DNA of 64,000 bases from Lathyrus oleraceus (lineage: Eukaryota > Streptophyta > Magnoliopsida > Fabales > Fabaceae), in NCBI RefSeq assembly GCF_024323335.1, contig NC_066583.1, positions 363,299,877-363,363,876 of the forward strand, given 5' to 3'. The notes under the pieces were generated by a model, which saw nothing but the letters and a program-made list of their open reading frames with translations, searched no databases and was not told where the DNA came from. Every line of letters begins with the position of its first letter. Position 1 is the first letter of the stretch. A program made the translations under genes and the position numbers. Positions 1 to 10,500 of this stretch are shown here, piece by piece.

Positions 1-716
1 CGGTGTTTGCGAACCCGCGAGTTGTTGAGCAATCTGACTCATTTGCACTTCCAGATTTTTTATTGAAGCACCAGTGTTTCTCAGATTACTTCTAGTCTCC
101 TCTTGAAATTGTAAACTTTGAGCTGCCATTTTTTCAATGGCAATTTCCCAATCTGCTTTTCTTGGAAGCTTTCGTTGAAATTGTTGTTGGGATTGGTGAA
201 ACTGCTGCTGGTAAGGTTGTTGTTGTTGTGGTCGATACTGTTGTTATGGTTGGCTTTGATACTGGGTGGGCGCTTGCTTCTGAGCATTCCCTTACTGGTC
301 CTTCCAGGAAAAATTTGGATGATTTTTCCATCTAGGATTATACGTATTGGAGTAAGGATTGTTTTGCTTCAGAAAATTAATCTCTTCTACCTGTTGTGCA
401 GTTGCAACACAATGCATGACGAAGTGAGGTCCTCCACAAATTTCACAACTAACAGCTTGAATAGGTTGGGCCGATTGCACTTGTGCCACCGTTTGAGTTT
501 CAAGAGTCATTTTCTTGAGTCTTCTCTCTACTTCAGCTATTATTTGATCTTCCATCTTCACAACTTGATTTGCTAGCTTGAGATCAATGATACCTGCAGG
601 TTGACTTACATTGTGGTCATAGAGTTCCAGATGCTCATTTGCTGCAATGGCTTCAATGATTTTCTTTATTCCAATGGCTGTTGTAAAATTTGTTGAGCCA
701 CCGGTAGCTGAAACAA
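1..716 (-). pseudogene. Athila-type gag fragment (C-terminal half), inverted
   Basis: Read on the - strand this encodes the end of a plant Ty3/gypsy capsid/nucleocapsid protein. It has a helical segment, then a zinc knuckle with spacing C-x2-C-x3-H-x4-C at about 447-409 (CEICGGPHFVMHC), a Asn/Pro/Trp-rich stretch, a Gln-rich run (about 245-170) and a final helical segment. The nucleocapsid would bind element RNA during particle assembly. At least two in-frame stops, near 292 and 251, break it. It is antisense to the integrase fragment that begins at about 717, so it has been moved or inverted relative to pol. The fragment runs off the window start. Confidence 0.8.
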
Positions 717-1241
717 ATCCTAGAGAAGACGATTAATGCTTCTCGTAAGGATTGGTCGAGTAAGCTTGATGATGCGCTTTGGGTATACCGAACTGCTTTC
801 AAAACACCAATTGGCATGTCCCCGTATCAATTGGTATATGGTAAGGCATGTCACCTACCCTTGGAACTTGAACACAAAGCTTTGTAGGCTTCAAAATTCC
901 TTAACTTGGATCTTGTGAAAGCGGGAGAATCCTGAATCCTTCAACTCCATGAGTTAGAAGAATTTAGGAACCGGGCATATGAAAATGCAAAAATCTACAA
1001 AGATCAAACTAAGAAATGGCATGATAGAAGAATCCAAAGGAAGGAATTCTGGGAAGGACAAATGGTACTATTGTTTAATTCAAGGATGAAGTTGTTCTCT
1101 GGAAAACTGAGATCAAAATGGTCGGGTCCGTTTATTGTACACAAGGTATATCCCCATGGAGCAATCGAAATAAAAAATCCATCCAATGGGGATATTTTTA
1201 AAGTGAATGGCCAAAGATTGAAGGCTTACAATGTGGAGTAA
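717..1241 (+). pseudogene. Athila-type integrase C-terminal region
   Basis: The translation from 717 gives the end of the integrase core ([20 protein letters not shown], then [20 protein letters not shown]) and the C-terminal domain with a GPF motif ([20 protein letters not shown]), ending at a TAA at 1239-1241. Integrase inserts element cDNA into chromosomes; this part follows the catalytic core, so no DDE residues are present. In-frame stops at 885-887 (TAG) and 933-935 (TGA) make it non-functional. The fragment starts abruptly at a junction with the antisense gag piece. Downstream is the conserved block GCTACGTGGGAGGCAACCC (about 1320), which is common after pol in this lineage. Confidence 0.85.
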
Positions 1242-2095
1242 GAAGTGGGCCAAATTGATGTTGTTCATCTTGTCTGATAAGATGCGCAACCATCGAGCCA
1301 AGCAACGTTAAACGAAGCGCTACGTGGGAGGCAACCCATATTTTTGTATATAATTATTCTCTTTGTTTGGTTGTGTGTTATTTACTTGCAAGTGTGAACA
1401 GTGTTTGCTAGAGGAGTTAAAGATAGTGGTCGAAAAAAGTCTCTGAAAAATTCGGAAGCAGAAGCCGGGCACAACTCAAGAAAGCAAAAGAAGGAAAATG
1501 AAAAACCAGGGGCCTGACACGGGCGCCCGTGTCAGCTGACACGGCCTGTGTCAGGGAGTGCCAAGGAAGTGTCAGAAAAATGGGTTTCCAGTGGCCTGAC
1601 ACGGGTGCCCGTGTCAGGTGACACGGGTGCCCGTGTCAGGTGACACGGCCCGTGTCAGCTCCTGCGTTGAATAAGTTGCTTTTTGGACGGACACAACCCG
1701 TGTCCTTGAGGTGTTGTGCGCTGACACGGTCGCCTGTGTGAGCTGACACGGCCGTGTCAGCTAGCGCAGTGTGTTTTTTTTTGAAAATTTTGATCGTTGG
1801 AGGATGGGTCCACCATCGAAATTCCTCAAATAAATCCACTTTCTCACCCATTCTTTCCTCATTAACCTCTTCTCCTTCCTATTCTCTCACCTCCATCTCT
1901 CCTTCTCTAAAAAATACTTAAAAACTCCATTTTTCTCATTTAAAGCTCCCTACTTTCACCTCATATCTCCATCATTTCCCCATCCGTCTTCACAAAAGTT
2001 CTACCATTTTCCACCCTCGACCTTCCTACGATAATATTTTTGCCTAATCTCTCTTTTCAATTTCTTGTTTATTTTTGTTGTGTGCAGGTAAGAAT
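1242..2095 (+). other. Athila spacer between pol and the env-position ORF
   Basis: No gene is seen. The segment holds the post-pol block near 1320, a cluster of GC-rich palindromes (1514-1762) and a pyrimidine-rich stretch (about 1850-2086). That stretch ends in TGTGCAG at 2081-2087, which looks like a splice acceptor just before the next ORF. Splicing is inference only. Confidence 0.6.
1514..1762. repeat. Cluster of palindromes built on TGACACGGGYGCCCGTGTCA
   Basis: At least five units of the 20-base near-perfect palindrome TGACACGGGCGCCCGTGTCA or shorter variants (TGACACGGCCCGTGTCA) lie here. Perfect palindromes occur at 1514-1535 and 1741-1762, each 22 bases. Units are joined by short linkers rather than in strict tandem. 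The same motif recurs in the LTR of this element (6022-6216). Confidence 0.9.
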
Positions 2096-3376
2096 ATGTC
2101 TCGCCGAGTAGAAAAAAGCAAAAATGTGGCGGAATCATCCCGACCACGTCAAAGAGCGAGGAGAACCCCGAATGAGCACGACATTATGTTCGAGAACTTG
2201 GAGCACCAAAAGAGGTATGCGGTTCATATTAAAAGAAAATTAACCCCCACCAGGTACATGTGTAATGGTACTTTGCAGGAATTAGGACTGCAAGCTGAGG
2301 TTCACCGTATGTTTCACACCTTAGGAATGCTAGAATTCATGCAGCTAGAAGCGCCAACTTTCGCGCGCATTACGCTTGAATTCCTGAGTACCATTGAATT
2401 TAAGCTGAAAAATAGGTGGAATGGAACGAAAAAAGAATACTACGGTACGTTGCAGTTTCGATTATTTAATACTGATATGGAATTTTCTGTGGATGAGTTA
2501 GGGAGTATCTTAAAACTCCCAATCGTAGGCCCTGGAACGGTGCCTAATACGTTTTTCCTGGCGGAATTCTGGACCGCTATAACAGGTAACACTAAATATG
2601 TTTCCAAAAGGGCAAAAGCATCGGGTATCCATAACCCGTGTTTCAGATACACACAGAAGGCTTTGGCGTACACCATAATTGGTCGCGGAGATAGCACTGG
2701 TGTCACCACCCAAAAGGAGCTGTTCTTTCTATACAATATGGAATCACAAACTCCAATCAATGTAGCAGCTGACTACTTAGGTAGAGTTGGTCGCGCTACT
2801 TCAGGCGACATTTTGGTTGGCGGCATAATTACATAGATTGCCGATCATTTTGGATTTGGTGCTGCACTGGCTGACTCTCCACAGGTGTCAGGTAAAAACA
2901 AACTGAACATGGCCGCGTTGATCCAACAAGGCATGATTGCGGTAAAACAAGATTATTATTCTCTTATTTTACAAAAAGTCCATGTCCTTGCTTTACCTGC
3001 TTACGATTTCATCAGTATTTCTAACAGAGCCAACTGGCTTTATGACTGTCCTGACCTGGATGAGGGGGACAAAGATTTTTTTGACTCTTTGCCTGCAGAT
3101 GAACATATGGAAGGTGCACCGAGCACCGAGGAGCCTTTTTACCAGCAACCGCAGGAACCGAATCAAGCTTCAGGGTCCTACTCCAAGCTGCAAGACCAAT
3201 GGGGTTGGATTCAGGATGAGATCGGTCACCTTCGCACGGAGCAATCTAGGCAAAGTGAGGAGCTCACCAGGTTCGGAGTCGAACAACACCGTCAAGGGAC
3301 GATTTTAGATGAGATGAACGCGATGATGCAACACATGATGTTGCATTATCCGTACCCGCCCCCACCTCCTCAGTAA
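2096..3376 (+). pseudogene. Athila env-position ORF (ORF of unknown function), one in-frame stop
   Basis: A reading frame of about 426 codons follows pol, starting at the ATG at 2096 (MSRRVEKSKNVAESS) and ending at TAA 3374-3376. A single TAG at 2834-2836 interrupts it; the frame is otherwise open. It starts with a basic Arg/Lys-rich segment, continues as a folded domain related to the extra ORF of Athila-like elements, and ends in a Gln/Glu-rich helical region and a Pro-rich tail (HYPYPPPPPQ). I see no signal peptide, and no clear membrane segment, so the name env describes position, not a shown role. A TGTGCAG acceptor-like site lies 9 bases upstream of the ATG. Confidence 0.75.
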
Positions 3377-4410
3377 ACATTGTGAGTACCCCTCTTATCT
3401 TGACATTAAACATTGCGGACAATGTTTGGTTCAAGTGTGGGGGAGTTTTTAATTGCTTTATATTTTATTTTTAGTTGTGTCTGTTGTATTATGTTGTTTG
3501 TCGTTGTGTGGCTGTTTTTTTTTTTAAGTTACATATGAAAGTGGGTTATGTTGGAGAAATGATAGACTAGTGAACAGTGAGGGAAAGACGCAATCCTAGA
3601 TTTGCTCCCGAGGCAACCTGGAAGGTGATACAGCTGAGAAACAAAATGTTGGATGCAACTTGGAAACTCTAGACCGAAAGAGGGGAAGGTAAGCCCAAGC
3701 TGAAAAAGAAGCTGTCTGTCATAAAGAGTGGTTTGGAGCCTACAAGCTTATCCAACATGGTGAGATTTCAACTTAACCAAACACAAAAGAGCGCATTCAG
3801 GTATGACTTTATCTCTCTAATTTTGCGTAAGTTCTACTGATACAGCACAATAAAAAGACGCACACTGAGGCACGTTGCTTGGTTTCACCCTTTTAGCCTT
3901 TCTAGCCATCCATAATGATTCATTCGTTGTTAACCCCGTTGAGCCTGTACCCCCTTGTTTGTGTAAACCGTCATGTTAACCATAAGCCAAACACTTCCTA
4001 CCCTCGTTCGGCATGACTGTTGTAGTGTAAAATTTGCGCAAAAAGATAAGTTTAGGGTGGTAATCCTTAGAAGAAATGTTGGAAAAAGGGCAAGTGCAAG
4101 AAAAAGAAAAGCAAAACTGTGTAGAAACATCCGCTTCTACAAAAAAAAAAGAGAAAAAGAAATGAAAAAAAAAATAGAGAAATGAAGTATAAGCACTTGC
4201 CTAGGTCATAGACCCATGCATTAATGTGATACTCTAAAGAAAAATTCGAATGAAAAAGAGTCAAGATTGGACGACACCCCATAAAATAATTCGTGCATAA
4301 AGAAAAATAACAACATGAATACCGAGTTCTAAAACCTTTTGTCATCCATTTTCTTGTCTACTCTCCCACCGTACCTAAGCCCCGTTACAACTCAGAATGG
4401 AAGAACAAAA
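3377..4410 (+). other. Athila 3' untranslated region, first part
   Basis: No credible ORF is present. The block 3409-3447 holds a short inverted repeat (ACATTGCGGACAATGT) followed by CAAGTGTGGGGGAG, a purine-rich motif that commonly follows the extra ORF in Athila-like elements. The rest is AT-rich with an A/G-rich run at 4140-4190. Confidence 0.6.
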
Positions 4411-5393
4411 TTGGTTCTACAATAGAATTCCAAGATTTTGATGATAACAAAGGATGAAAACAAAAATGGCACCCTAACGAAATTTTTCCAAGTGTGCAGG
4501 ACTCTGAACAACAATGAAGGACTTTGATCACTTTATCAGATACAAACACTGATCAGATACAAAGTGCTAGAAGATCAGACGCCCCTAAGGAAGAAATGCA
4601 CCCAAGAAGTTCTGAATTTGAGCAAAGCAAGGCAGTAAAAAGAACCAGAAGCTCTAACATCTACTGGTATTAGTTATGATGATCTAGAAGACTAGCACTC
4701 TGAGAGGCTCTAATGAATTCATACATGATCTCCTTCTGAAGAATGACTCTGATACAACAAGACTCTGATGAAGATTCACCAAGTCCAGAAAGAGTAACGG
4801 AAAGAATTTCTCAATATGGAAAGGAAGTATTTTAAGAAAGAAGTTATTCAGTGAGACAAAATGGTTTTAGCAAGAAACACAAAAGTAATGACAATGAATG
4901 CTCATCAAAGACCAAGATTCTGTCATCACTCCAACGGTCCTTCTCACTACTATATAAAGGACAGTCGACCTCATTGAGAGAAAACAACAACGCACAGAAA
5001 AAGTCATTCATATTCTCTCTCAATTTTTCACGAGCTGCTGCTCATACGTGAAAACTCTTGCTCCAATACTTTGCTGTAATATTTGCTTACTCTTAGAAGC
5101 ACTTTCTATTACAAATCTATTTTGCTAAATTGTTTTTGTTCCTCAAGTGACTTTGCGTAGTCTGTATACTTGAGAGGACTAAGAGATCATTCTCTTAGAC
5201 GATTGGTTGTGTAATCTTTCAAGATTAGTGGATTAAGTCCTTTTTGAAGGCGAAATCACCTTGGCCGGATGGACTGGAGTAGCTTTGTTTTCTAAGCGAA
5301 CCAGTATAAAATTCTGTGTGTTCTTATTTCTGAAAAAGCTTTTATTTTCTAAAAACAATTCAAACCCCCCCTTTCTTGTTTTTATCACCTTCA
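4411..5393 (+). mobile_element. Solo LTR of a Ty1/copia SIRE/Maximus-type element
   Basis: A 983-base segment begins TTGGTTCTACAATAG and ends CCCCCCTTTCTTG then TTTTTATCACCTTCA, endings typical of SIRE/Maximus LTRs. It interrupts the Athila 3' region. The flanks are CAAAA (4406-4410) and CAGAA (5394-5398), an imperfect 5-base match that could be a decayed target duplication. A TATA box (TATATAAA) is at 4951-4958. There is no internal domain and no second LTR, so it is a solo LTR left by unequal recombination. The start could be 4412 if the canonical TG is required. Confidence 0.7.
4951..4958 (+). promoter_or_regulatory. TATA box of the solo LTR
   Basis: TATATAAA lies about 540 bases into the LTR, in the usual promoter position at the U3/R border. 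No transcript is known from the sequence. Confidence 0.55.
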
Positions 5394-5719
5394 CAGAAGG
5401 CCTCTTAAAGTGTGTGAATTGTGTTTGTGTAGTCAACGCAGAATCTATTCAAAAAGTAAGAGTTGATATTGCATACCTTGATATCTTCAGTGCTAAACAC
5501 CTTAACCCCGAGAGATTTGGTGAGTAGTGTGAAGAAGTTTGCAGGTAAAAGAACACTCTGAAATGATAAGGCAGTGGATAAGTTCGAATGGGTAAACTAG
5601 AAGCTTAATCGGGAATGAGAAAGATAAGTTACGAATAACATCAACTGTGTTGTGGAAAGAATAGAATCCATGGTTGAACTCCGCGTTGTCTCTTACATCA
5701 CTCGAGGACAACCAATGAG
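5394..5719 (+). other. Athila 3' untranslated region, second part
   Basis: This continues the Athila 3' region after the solo LTR. It begins GGCCTCTTAAAGTGTGTG after the 5-base flank and leads to the polypurine tract. No ORF of note is seen. Confidence 0.55.
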
Positions 5720-5734
5720 ATAAGTTTGGGGTTG
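5720..5734 (+). other. Polypurine tract of the Athila-type element
   Basis: The purine-rich ATAAGTTTGGGGTTG directly precedes the LTR start TGATCGGT. AAGTTTGGGG is the usual plus-strand primer of Athila elements, and its place fits. Confidence 0.7.
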
Positions 5735-7180
5735 TGATCGGTCACCATTTACACTTAGTTTTCATCATCCATCCAGCATTGAATCTTCAAGAATCGGTAA
5801 CAAGTTTGCTCTTTATTTTAGTGATTTCTTAAGTTTATCGCATTTTATAAATTTCTGCTTGTTTTATGTTGCATTAGTAGTTCTTCTCTTTTTGTCGCAT
5901 TTTATGCGTTTCTGTGTAGTACTGTTTGGTTTCCAGGTCAAATAACGAGTCCGAAAGGTGCGTACCAGAAGAATGGAGGTCAAAGACATCATGCAAAGCG
6001 AAAAAAAGACAAAAACAGAGGGCTGACACGGGTGCCCGTGTCAGTTGACACGACCCATATCAGCATGTGCAGAAAAGAACCAATGGAACCCAGAATCCAG
6101 GGGGCTGACACGGGTGCCCGTGTCAGCTGACACGGCCCGTGTCAGCAAGGGGTGGAGTTTGGACTTACAGTGAGGCCAACACGGGCAGTCGTGTCACAAA
6201 ACACGACCCGTGTTGGCCATTTCGCCCCGTTTGCTGAGTTTTCGTGTATTGACCCCTTTGTACGTCCGGAGGGCAGTTTGGGTATTTCGCAATGTTTTTA
6301 GTTGTTTGGAAGCTATTTAGTCTGAATTTTGGCATAGAGAAAATGACTTTTTAATCGTAGAAGAAAAGACACAGAAAGAAGAAGCGAGCATGCAAGGTGT
6401 TTAGAGGATAAGAGTTCTTCAAGATCGGAAGAGATTGAAGATCAACCTTCATCAACAACAAATTGTAATGTCTCTAATATGTAATTTACTGTCTTTGAAT
6501 ATTATGAGAAGCTAAACCCCCCAATGCTAGGGGGGTGTCCCTGAATTGCTACTGTATGAATATTTTTTCTATGTTTTTATGACCATCGATGTTTTCTTTA
6601 TTCAAATTATTATACAATGTTCTTAATGCTTTATTTTATCGGACAAATGAAATTCTGATCTCTGGTTAAAGTTTAGGTCGGACAAACCGCCTTATCGCTT
6701 GTTGTATAATAAAACTCCGGTTTAATCACTTAGGAATGAGGATCAAACCGTAGTTACCATTAATTCTTCATCAATTACATATTTCATAATATCAATTTGA
6801 ATGACTAAGGAATTAGGATTGAACTTGACTGTTAATGGTTTTCGGCTAAAGAATTAGAGAAAACAATTCTTGAGAAACAATTTTGAATTATTACAACATA
6901 GATGTTATATGATATAGAAGAAGTGTATTACAAAACAACTCATACATCTGGCCCTAGCATGCTTTCTCATATCGGCTAAACAGTTTTTATACGCTTAATA
7001 TTTTTATTTCTCGTTCTTTTTATTTTTGAAAACACTCATCAAACCCCATATGATCTTTTGTTCAATTGAATTATTATAAAGATTGATACTTATTACGCAG
7101 TCCTCGAGATCGATACTTGGGATAACTCCCATTTTATTACTACATTAGTGCAAATAGTACACTTACTATTTTACCGATCA
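5735..7180 (+). repeat. 3' LTR of the Athila-type element
   Basis: The LTR starts TGATCGGT (5735-5742) and ends ACCGATCA (7173-7180), a perfect 8-base terminal inverted repeat with TG..CA ends. Length is 1446 bases. It has the palindrome cluster at 6022-6216 and the landmark AAGCTAAACCCCCCAATGCT near 6511-6530, which is common in Athila LTRs. No PBS follows, so this is the 3' LTR. A start at 5733 (TGTGATCGG) is possible. Confidence 0.8.
6022..6216. repeat. Second palindrome cluster, in the Athila LTR
   Basis: Four or more copies of the TGACACGGGTGCCCGTGTCA-type palindrome and variants (for example ACACGGGCAGTCGTGT at about 6179-6194) match the cluster at 1514-1762. One cluster is in the LTR, the other in the internal region. 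Confidence 0.85.
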
Positions 7181-8012
7181 GTCCACGTGATTTAGAATTT
7201 TTTGATTTTTGTTTTAATTGCATTTTCTTCAATAATTCATATTAAATTCAATATTGATCCAAAAAATATGGGACTATCACTAAATATTTTCAAATATTTT
7301 TCTCTTTCATATTCTGAATTAAAATAATTTTTTGGATCATTATTAATATTTTTCATGAATTAATTGATTTTTCATTTGTTTTTAATTGTTTAAAAATATT
7401 TTTAAATGTCCAAAAATTATGAAATTTTTTCGCCAAGGTCCTTTGACCTTGTTTGACCTATGATAAATCTCATGGCCATTTCTTTGGTGTTTTGATGAGA
7501 TTTTAGGAATTGGACAAAACATATTTGAATAAATGCACTATTTTATTATTTTTAATTGAATAAATGCCATTTAAATTTTGTTGACCATTTGTATTGACTT
7601 AATTGAGTTTGCTTGTTTGTTGTTGGGCCTTGGTCAAGGTTGAATTGACTTTGTCAAGCTAATATCATTGGATTTAGGGGATTGATGGAATATACATTCC
7701 ATCTCCCAAAATGAATGAATGATATTAATTTGGTAAAAATCCTCCTTTGACCAATTTGTGATCTCATTCATCCCCTTCCCTCTTCATCTAATTCCCATTA
7801 TTCATTCATTCATTTCCATTTGGCCTATGATATCTCAAAGTCCTAATGCTAATTGATTGAAAGATTAACATGAGTATGGATGAGATTAGGCCACACCTTT
7901 TGCACATTTTTGTGTGTGTGTGGTATGTTCATGAGCATAGTCCATTATACCATGTCTCCAACATGCATTAACACCAAAATTCTATTGCCCGACCTTAAAT
8001 AGTTGTGACTTC

Positions 8013-8020
8013 TATATAAG
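8013..8020 (+). promoter_or_regulatory. Candidate TATA box of element A
   Basis: TATATAAG sits in the middle of the LTR in otherwise AT-rich sequence, so chance is possible. Confidence 0.4.
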
Positions 8021-9230
8021 TCCAATTACGATTACTTAACATAGCGCTAAATTTGTGACATAAAAGGCATAAGCATTCTAGTTAGTGAGATTGTAAGTCT
8101 CCCCTCTTTCATGGTATTGTGCGGAAACTTGACCTTCTTTCCTTCCTTTGGAAGATGTTTTGGTTCAAGGAACCATGCTTGTGATAAGTGGGTTGAGTGT
8201 TCTCCAAAGAATATCTTGAAATCAAAAGCAAAACAAAACTAACTTCTAACCTACTAACCATTAACTCTTAATTTCAAGCTTTTACTTTAGTGCAATTTAC
8301 TTTGAACACTTTATTTCATTTGCCATTGTACATATCATTCTAATTGTTTATGTTAATGCAATTTTCACTTTGTCCATTTGGACTATATTGTGTGATATAT
8401 TTTGTTTGGTGTTGCTTTGTTTGTTTGTGTGGTCTTTGACCATTAATGTACATAATAATAACAAAAACCCTAAAAAAAACTTTTGAGTGGATTGTTGGTT
8501 GGATCTTGAGCAAATGGACTTAGAATTTAGGCAACCTCCTTGCTAATGGACATGGCCAATGCCAACTTGTTGAAGAACCAAGTGCTTGCAATTTGAAATT
8601 CATCTGATACATCATTCAAGATCTCTCTAGATTCATCTACAACATGATCATTGTGAAGCTGTTATTTTGAACCTATGACTTGTGGAATTCATCTGTTGCA
8701 TGGGCTATTTTAAAGAAGATCTAGAAGTGGATAAGATTGGATGAGGCCATCTTTATTTGATGCCCTGCTCTTTAGGATAATATAATTGTGCATTTGTGTC
8801 TTGTTTGATTCTAAAAGTCCAAGGGAATTCTTGGTTTCTATTGACATACTTGTCTATTGGATTGCTACCCATTTGGTCAGATCTTTCCAACTCTAAACTT
8901 TTAATTTGGTGCATAGGATAGTCTCTTCATCTTCTCCCCATTTCTTTAATTTCAAAATCTCTCCCTCCATTTTCAAAATTTTCTTTGTGTGAACTACTTT
9001 TGTTCTAAACTTTGACCACTTTTTGCAAAAAAGATAGAAACTTTGGCCTTATGCCATTGCATTTTCAAACTTCTTTTCTTGAATCAAACTTGTAAATAAA
9101 TTTAACTATACTTGACTTAAACTTTTAAAAAGCCAAAAAGAACTAACTCATTCAAATCATTTTCAGGCCTTTATGCCTTTCAAACTTAAATTTTGTTAAA
9201 ATCAACACACTCATTTTGAAATTTGTAGCA

Positions 9231-9296
9231 CGAACTACGAGATTTTGATCCCTCATTTTTATGTTGGTACGTAGGCACAAGACCGAAGGTCTTGTC
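9231..9296 (+). other. Two-hairpin module, copy in A
   Basis: Outer stem CTACG (9235-9239) with CGTAG (9270-9274). The inner stem is weak here: 9250-9256 with 9261-9267, 5 of 7 pairs. The second hairpin is perfect: CAAGACC-GAA-GGTCTTG at 9278-9294. Confidence 0.65.
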
Positions 9297-9634
9297 AAAT
9301 ACAAAAATATAATTAATGAATTCTTTTCTTATCCCCTCATTCTATTTGTTTGTAAACATCACTTTGTACAAAATACAAATGCACATAAAAAGGGCTCCCT
9401 AGGAGTACCTAGGATACTTTGGGTGCTAACACCTTCCCTCTGTGTAACCAACCCCCTTACTGTGATCTCTGAATTTTATTAGTTTTTATTTGAAAACTTC
9501 TTACTCATTGGGTTTTGTTCGTACTTTTTCCCTTTTTCCTTAGAAACAATAAAAGCGCGATGGCGACTCTTGTTATTTGATCTCTAGCTTGTCAATAGCT
9601 TGATGATCATGAATTTCCCGCTACAGAAATTAAG

Positions 9635-9652
9635 TGGCGACTCTACTGGGGA
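9635..9652 (+). other. Primer binding site of element A
   Basis: TGGCGACTCTACTGGGGA follows the LTR end after nine bases. The same site, with one change, follows the LTRs of B and C. For Ogre elements this site is reported to match the 3' end of tRNA-Arg; I cannot verify that from the window. Confidence 0.8.
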
Positions 9653-10500
9653 GTAGTCTCCAGTGGGTTTAGCCTACTTTTTGTATGAATATATTTATAT
9701 ATATGTGATGTTTGTATATATGTATGTGTGATATAATTTGCTTGTTGTGCTTGGTGATATCTGAGTGGTGAGATAAGTTCTAACCCGAACTTGAGTGCAA
9801 TTAAGATAGGAGGATGGTATAGTCATGTTTGACTTGTGTGGAGTAGTCCTTAACATGTTGGCTTGAGATCCATCTGTTCAGTGGAGACTCCTTTGGATTT
9901 GGAAATGTCACACAAGTATTTGTGGTTAGGCATTACTATTTCTATATGGTCTGAGAAGTTGGGGACCTTAGAACATTTAACCCATCTTGGCCTATTTAGG
10001 ACGTAGTGTGGAAACTGTTCAAGTGTAGACTTGATAACAGTTGTTACGCGATACTACACTCAGACGAGTTTCTCTTGAGAATATTATGGATCGATGAGTT
10101 AGTCATCTTAACCTGTAATATCCGATAGATGGAATTAAGACTCTGGGAACTTTTTAGAACATGATCTACAGGTTTTTATCCTTAGTTCACTCCTTTGGGA
10201 TGGTTCTTACTCAGACTCCATGCTCGTGACTTACAACAAACCCTTGATTCTTGGTTGATCCAATCAAGTCTTGTCAATATCAATGGAACTTGGGTGTTGA
10301 TAAGGTGAAATCCATAATCCACCAAAATGGATGATTGATCTTGACAATGACTTGATTCATCCCTTGACCTTTGTTTGCCTTGTGTGTGATCCTTTATTTG
10401 TGATTGTTGCATTCATGCATTTCATGCGCATCATAACATTCATCACACCAAAATTTCAAGGAACTAAGGTGTCATTTGCAAATATTTTCAGACCGTGGAT
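9653..10500 (+). other. Leader of element A
   Basis: 848 bases with many stops in all frames and no gene. It ends in a pyrimidine-containing stretch before ORF1, which has no clear ATG. Confidence 0.55.

Larger units (their letters stand above)
1..7180 (+). mobile_element. Athila-type Ty3/gypsy retrotransposon, 3' part, rearranged
   Basis: Seen, in order: a gag fragment on the opposite strand (1-716), an integrase tail (717-1241), a spacer with GC-rich palindromes, an ORF at the env position (2096-3376), a long 3' untranslated region, a polypurine tract at about 5720-5734 and an LTR (5735-7180). The order integrase, extra ORF, PPT, LTR is the Athila arrangement. The integrase fragment also has the wording typical of that lineage ([20 protein letters not shown]). 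The element is old: the integrase has at least two stops, the extra ORF one, and gag is inverted relative to the rest. The 5' LTR, PBS and the RT region lie outside the window or are lost. Confidence 0.85.
7188..9625 (+). repeat. 5' LTR of element A
   Basis: The 3' end is well placed: CCCGCTACA at 9617-9625, followed nine bases later by the PBS. The 5' end (TGATTTAG at 7188) is inferred because it follows the Athila LTR end at 7180 and starts with TG; its partner LTR is not in the window. The downstream part shares blocks with the LTRs of B, C and D: the two-hairpin module at 9231-9296, GGGTGCTAACACCTTCCC near 9420, and GCGATGGCGACTCT near 9557. The LTR is about 2.4 kb, half the size of those of B and C. 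An AATAAA lies near 9548. Confidence 0.65.

Noticed and set aside
118..576. 152-codon + strand ORF with long Leu/Val runs resembling a membrane protein
   Set aside because: It is the antisense of the Gln-rich and zinc-knuckle part of Athila gag; CAA/CAG runs read as Leu on the other strand.
4067..4345. Phe/Leu-rich 92-codon ORF on the - strand
   Set aside because: Antisense of an A/G-rich run in the Athila 3' UTR; low complexity.
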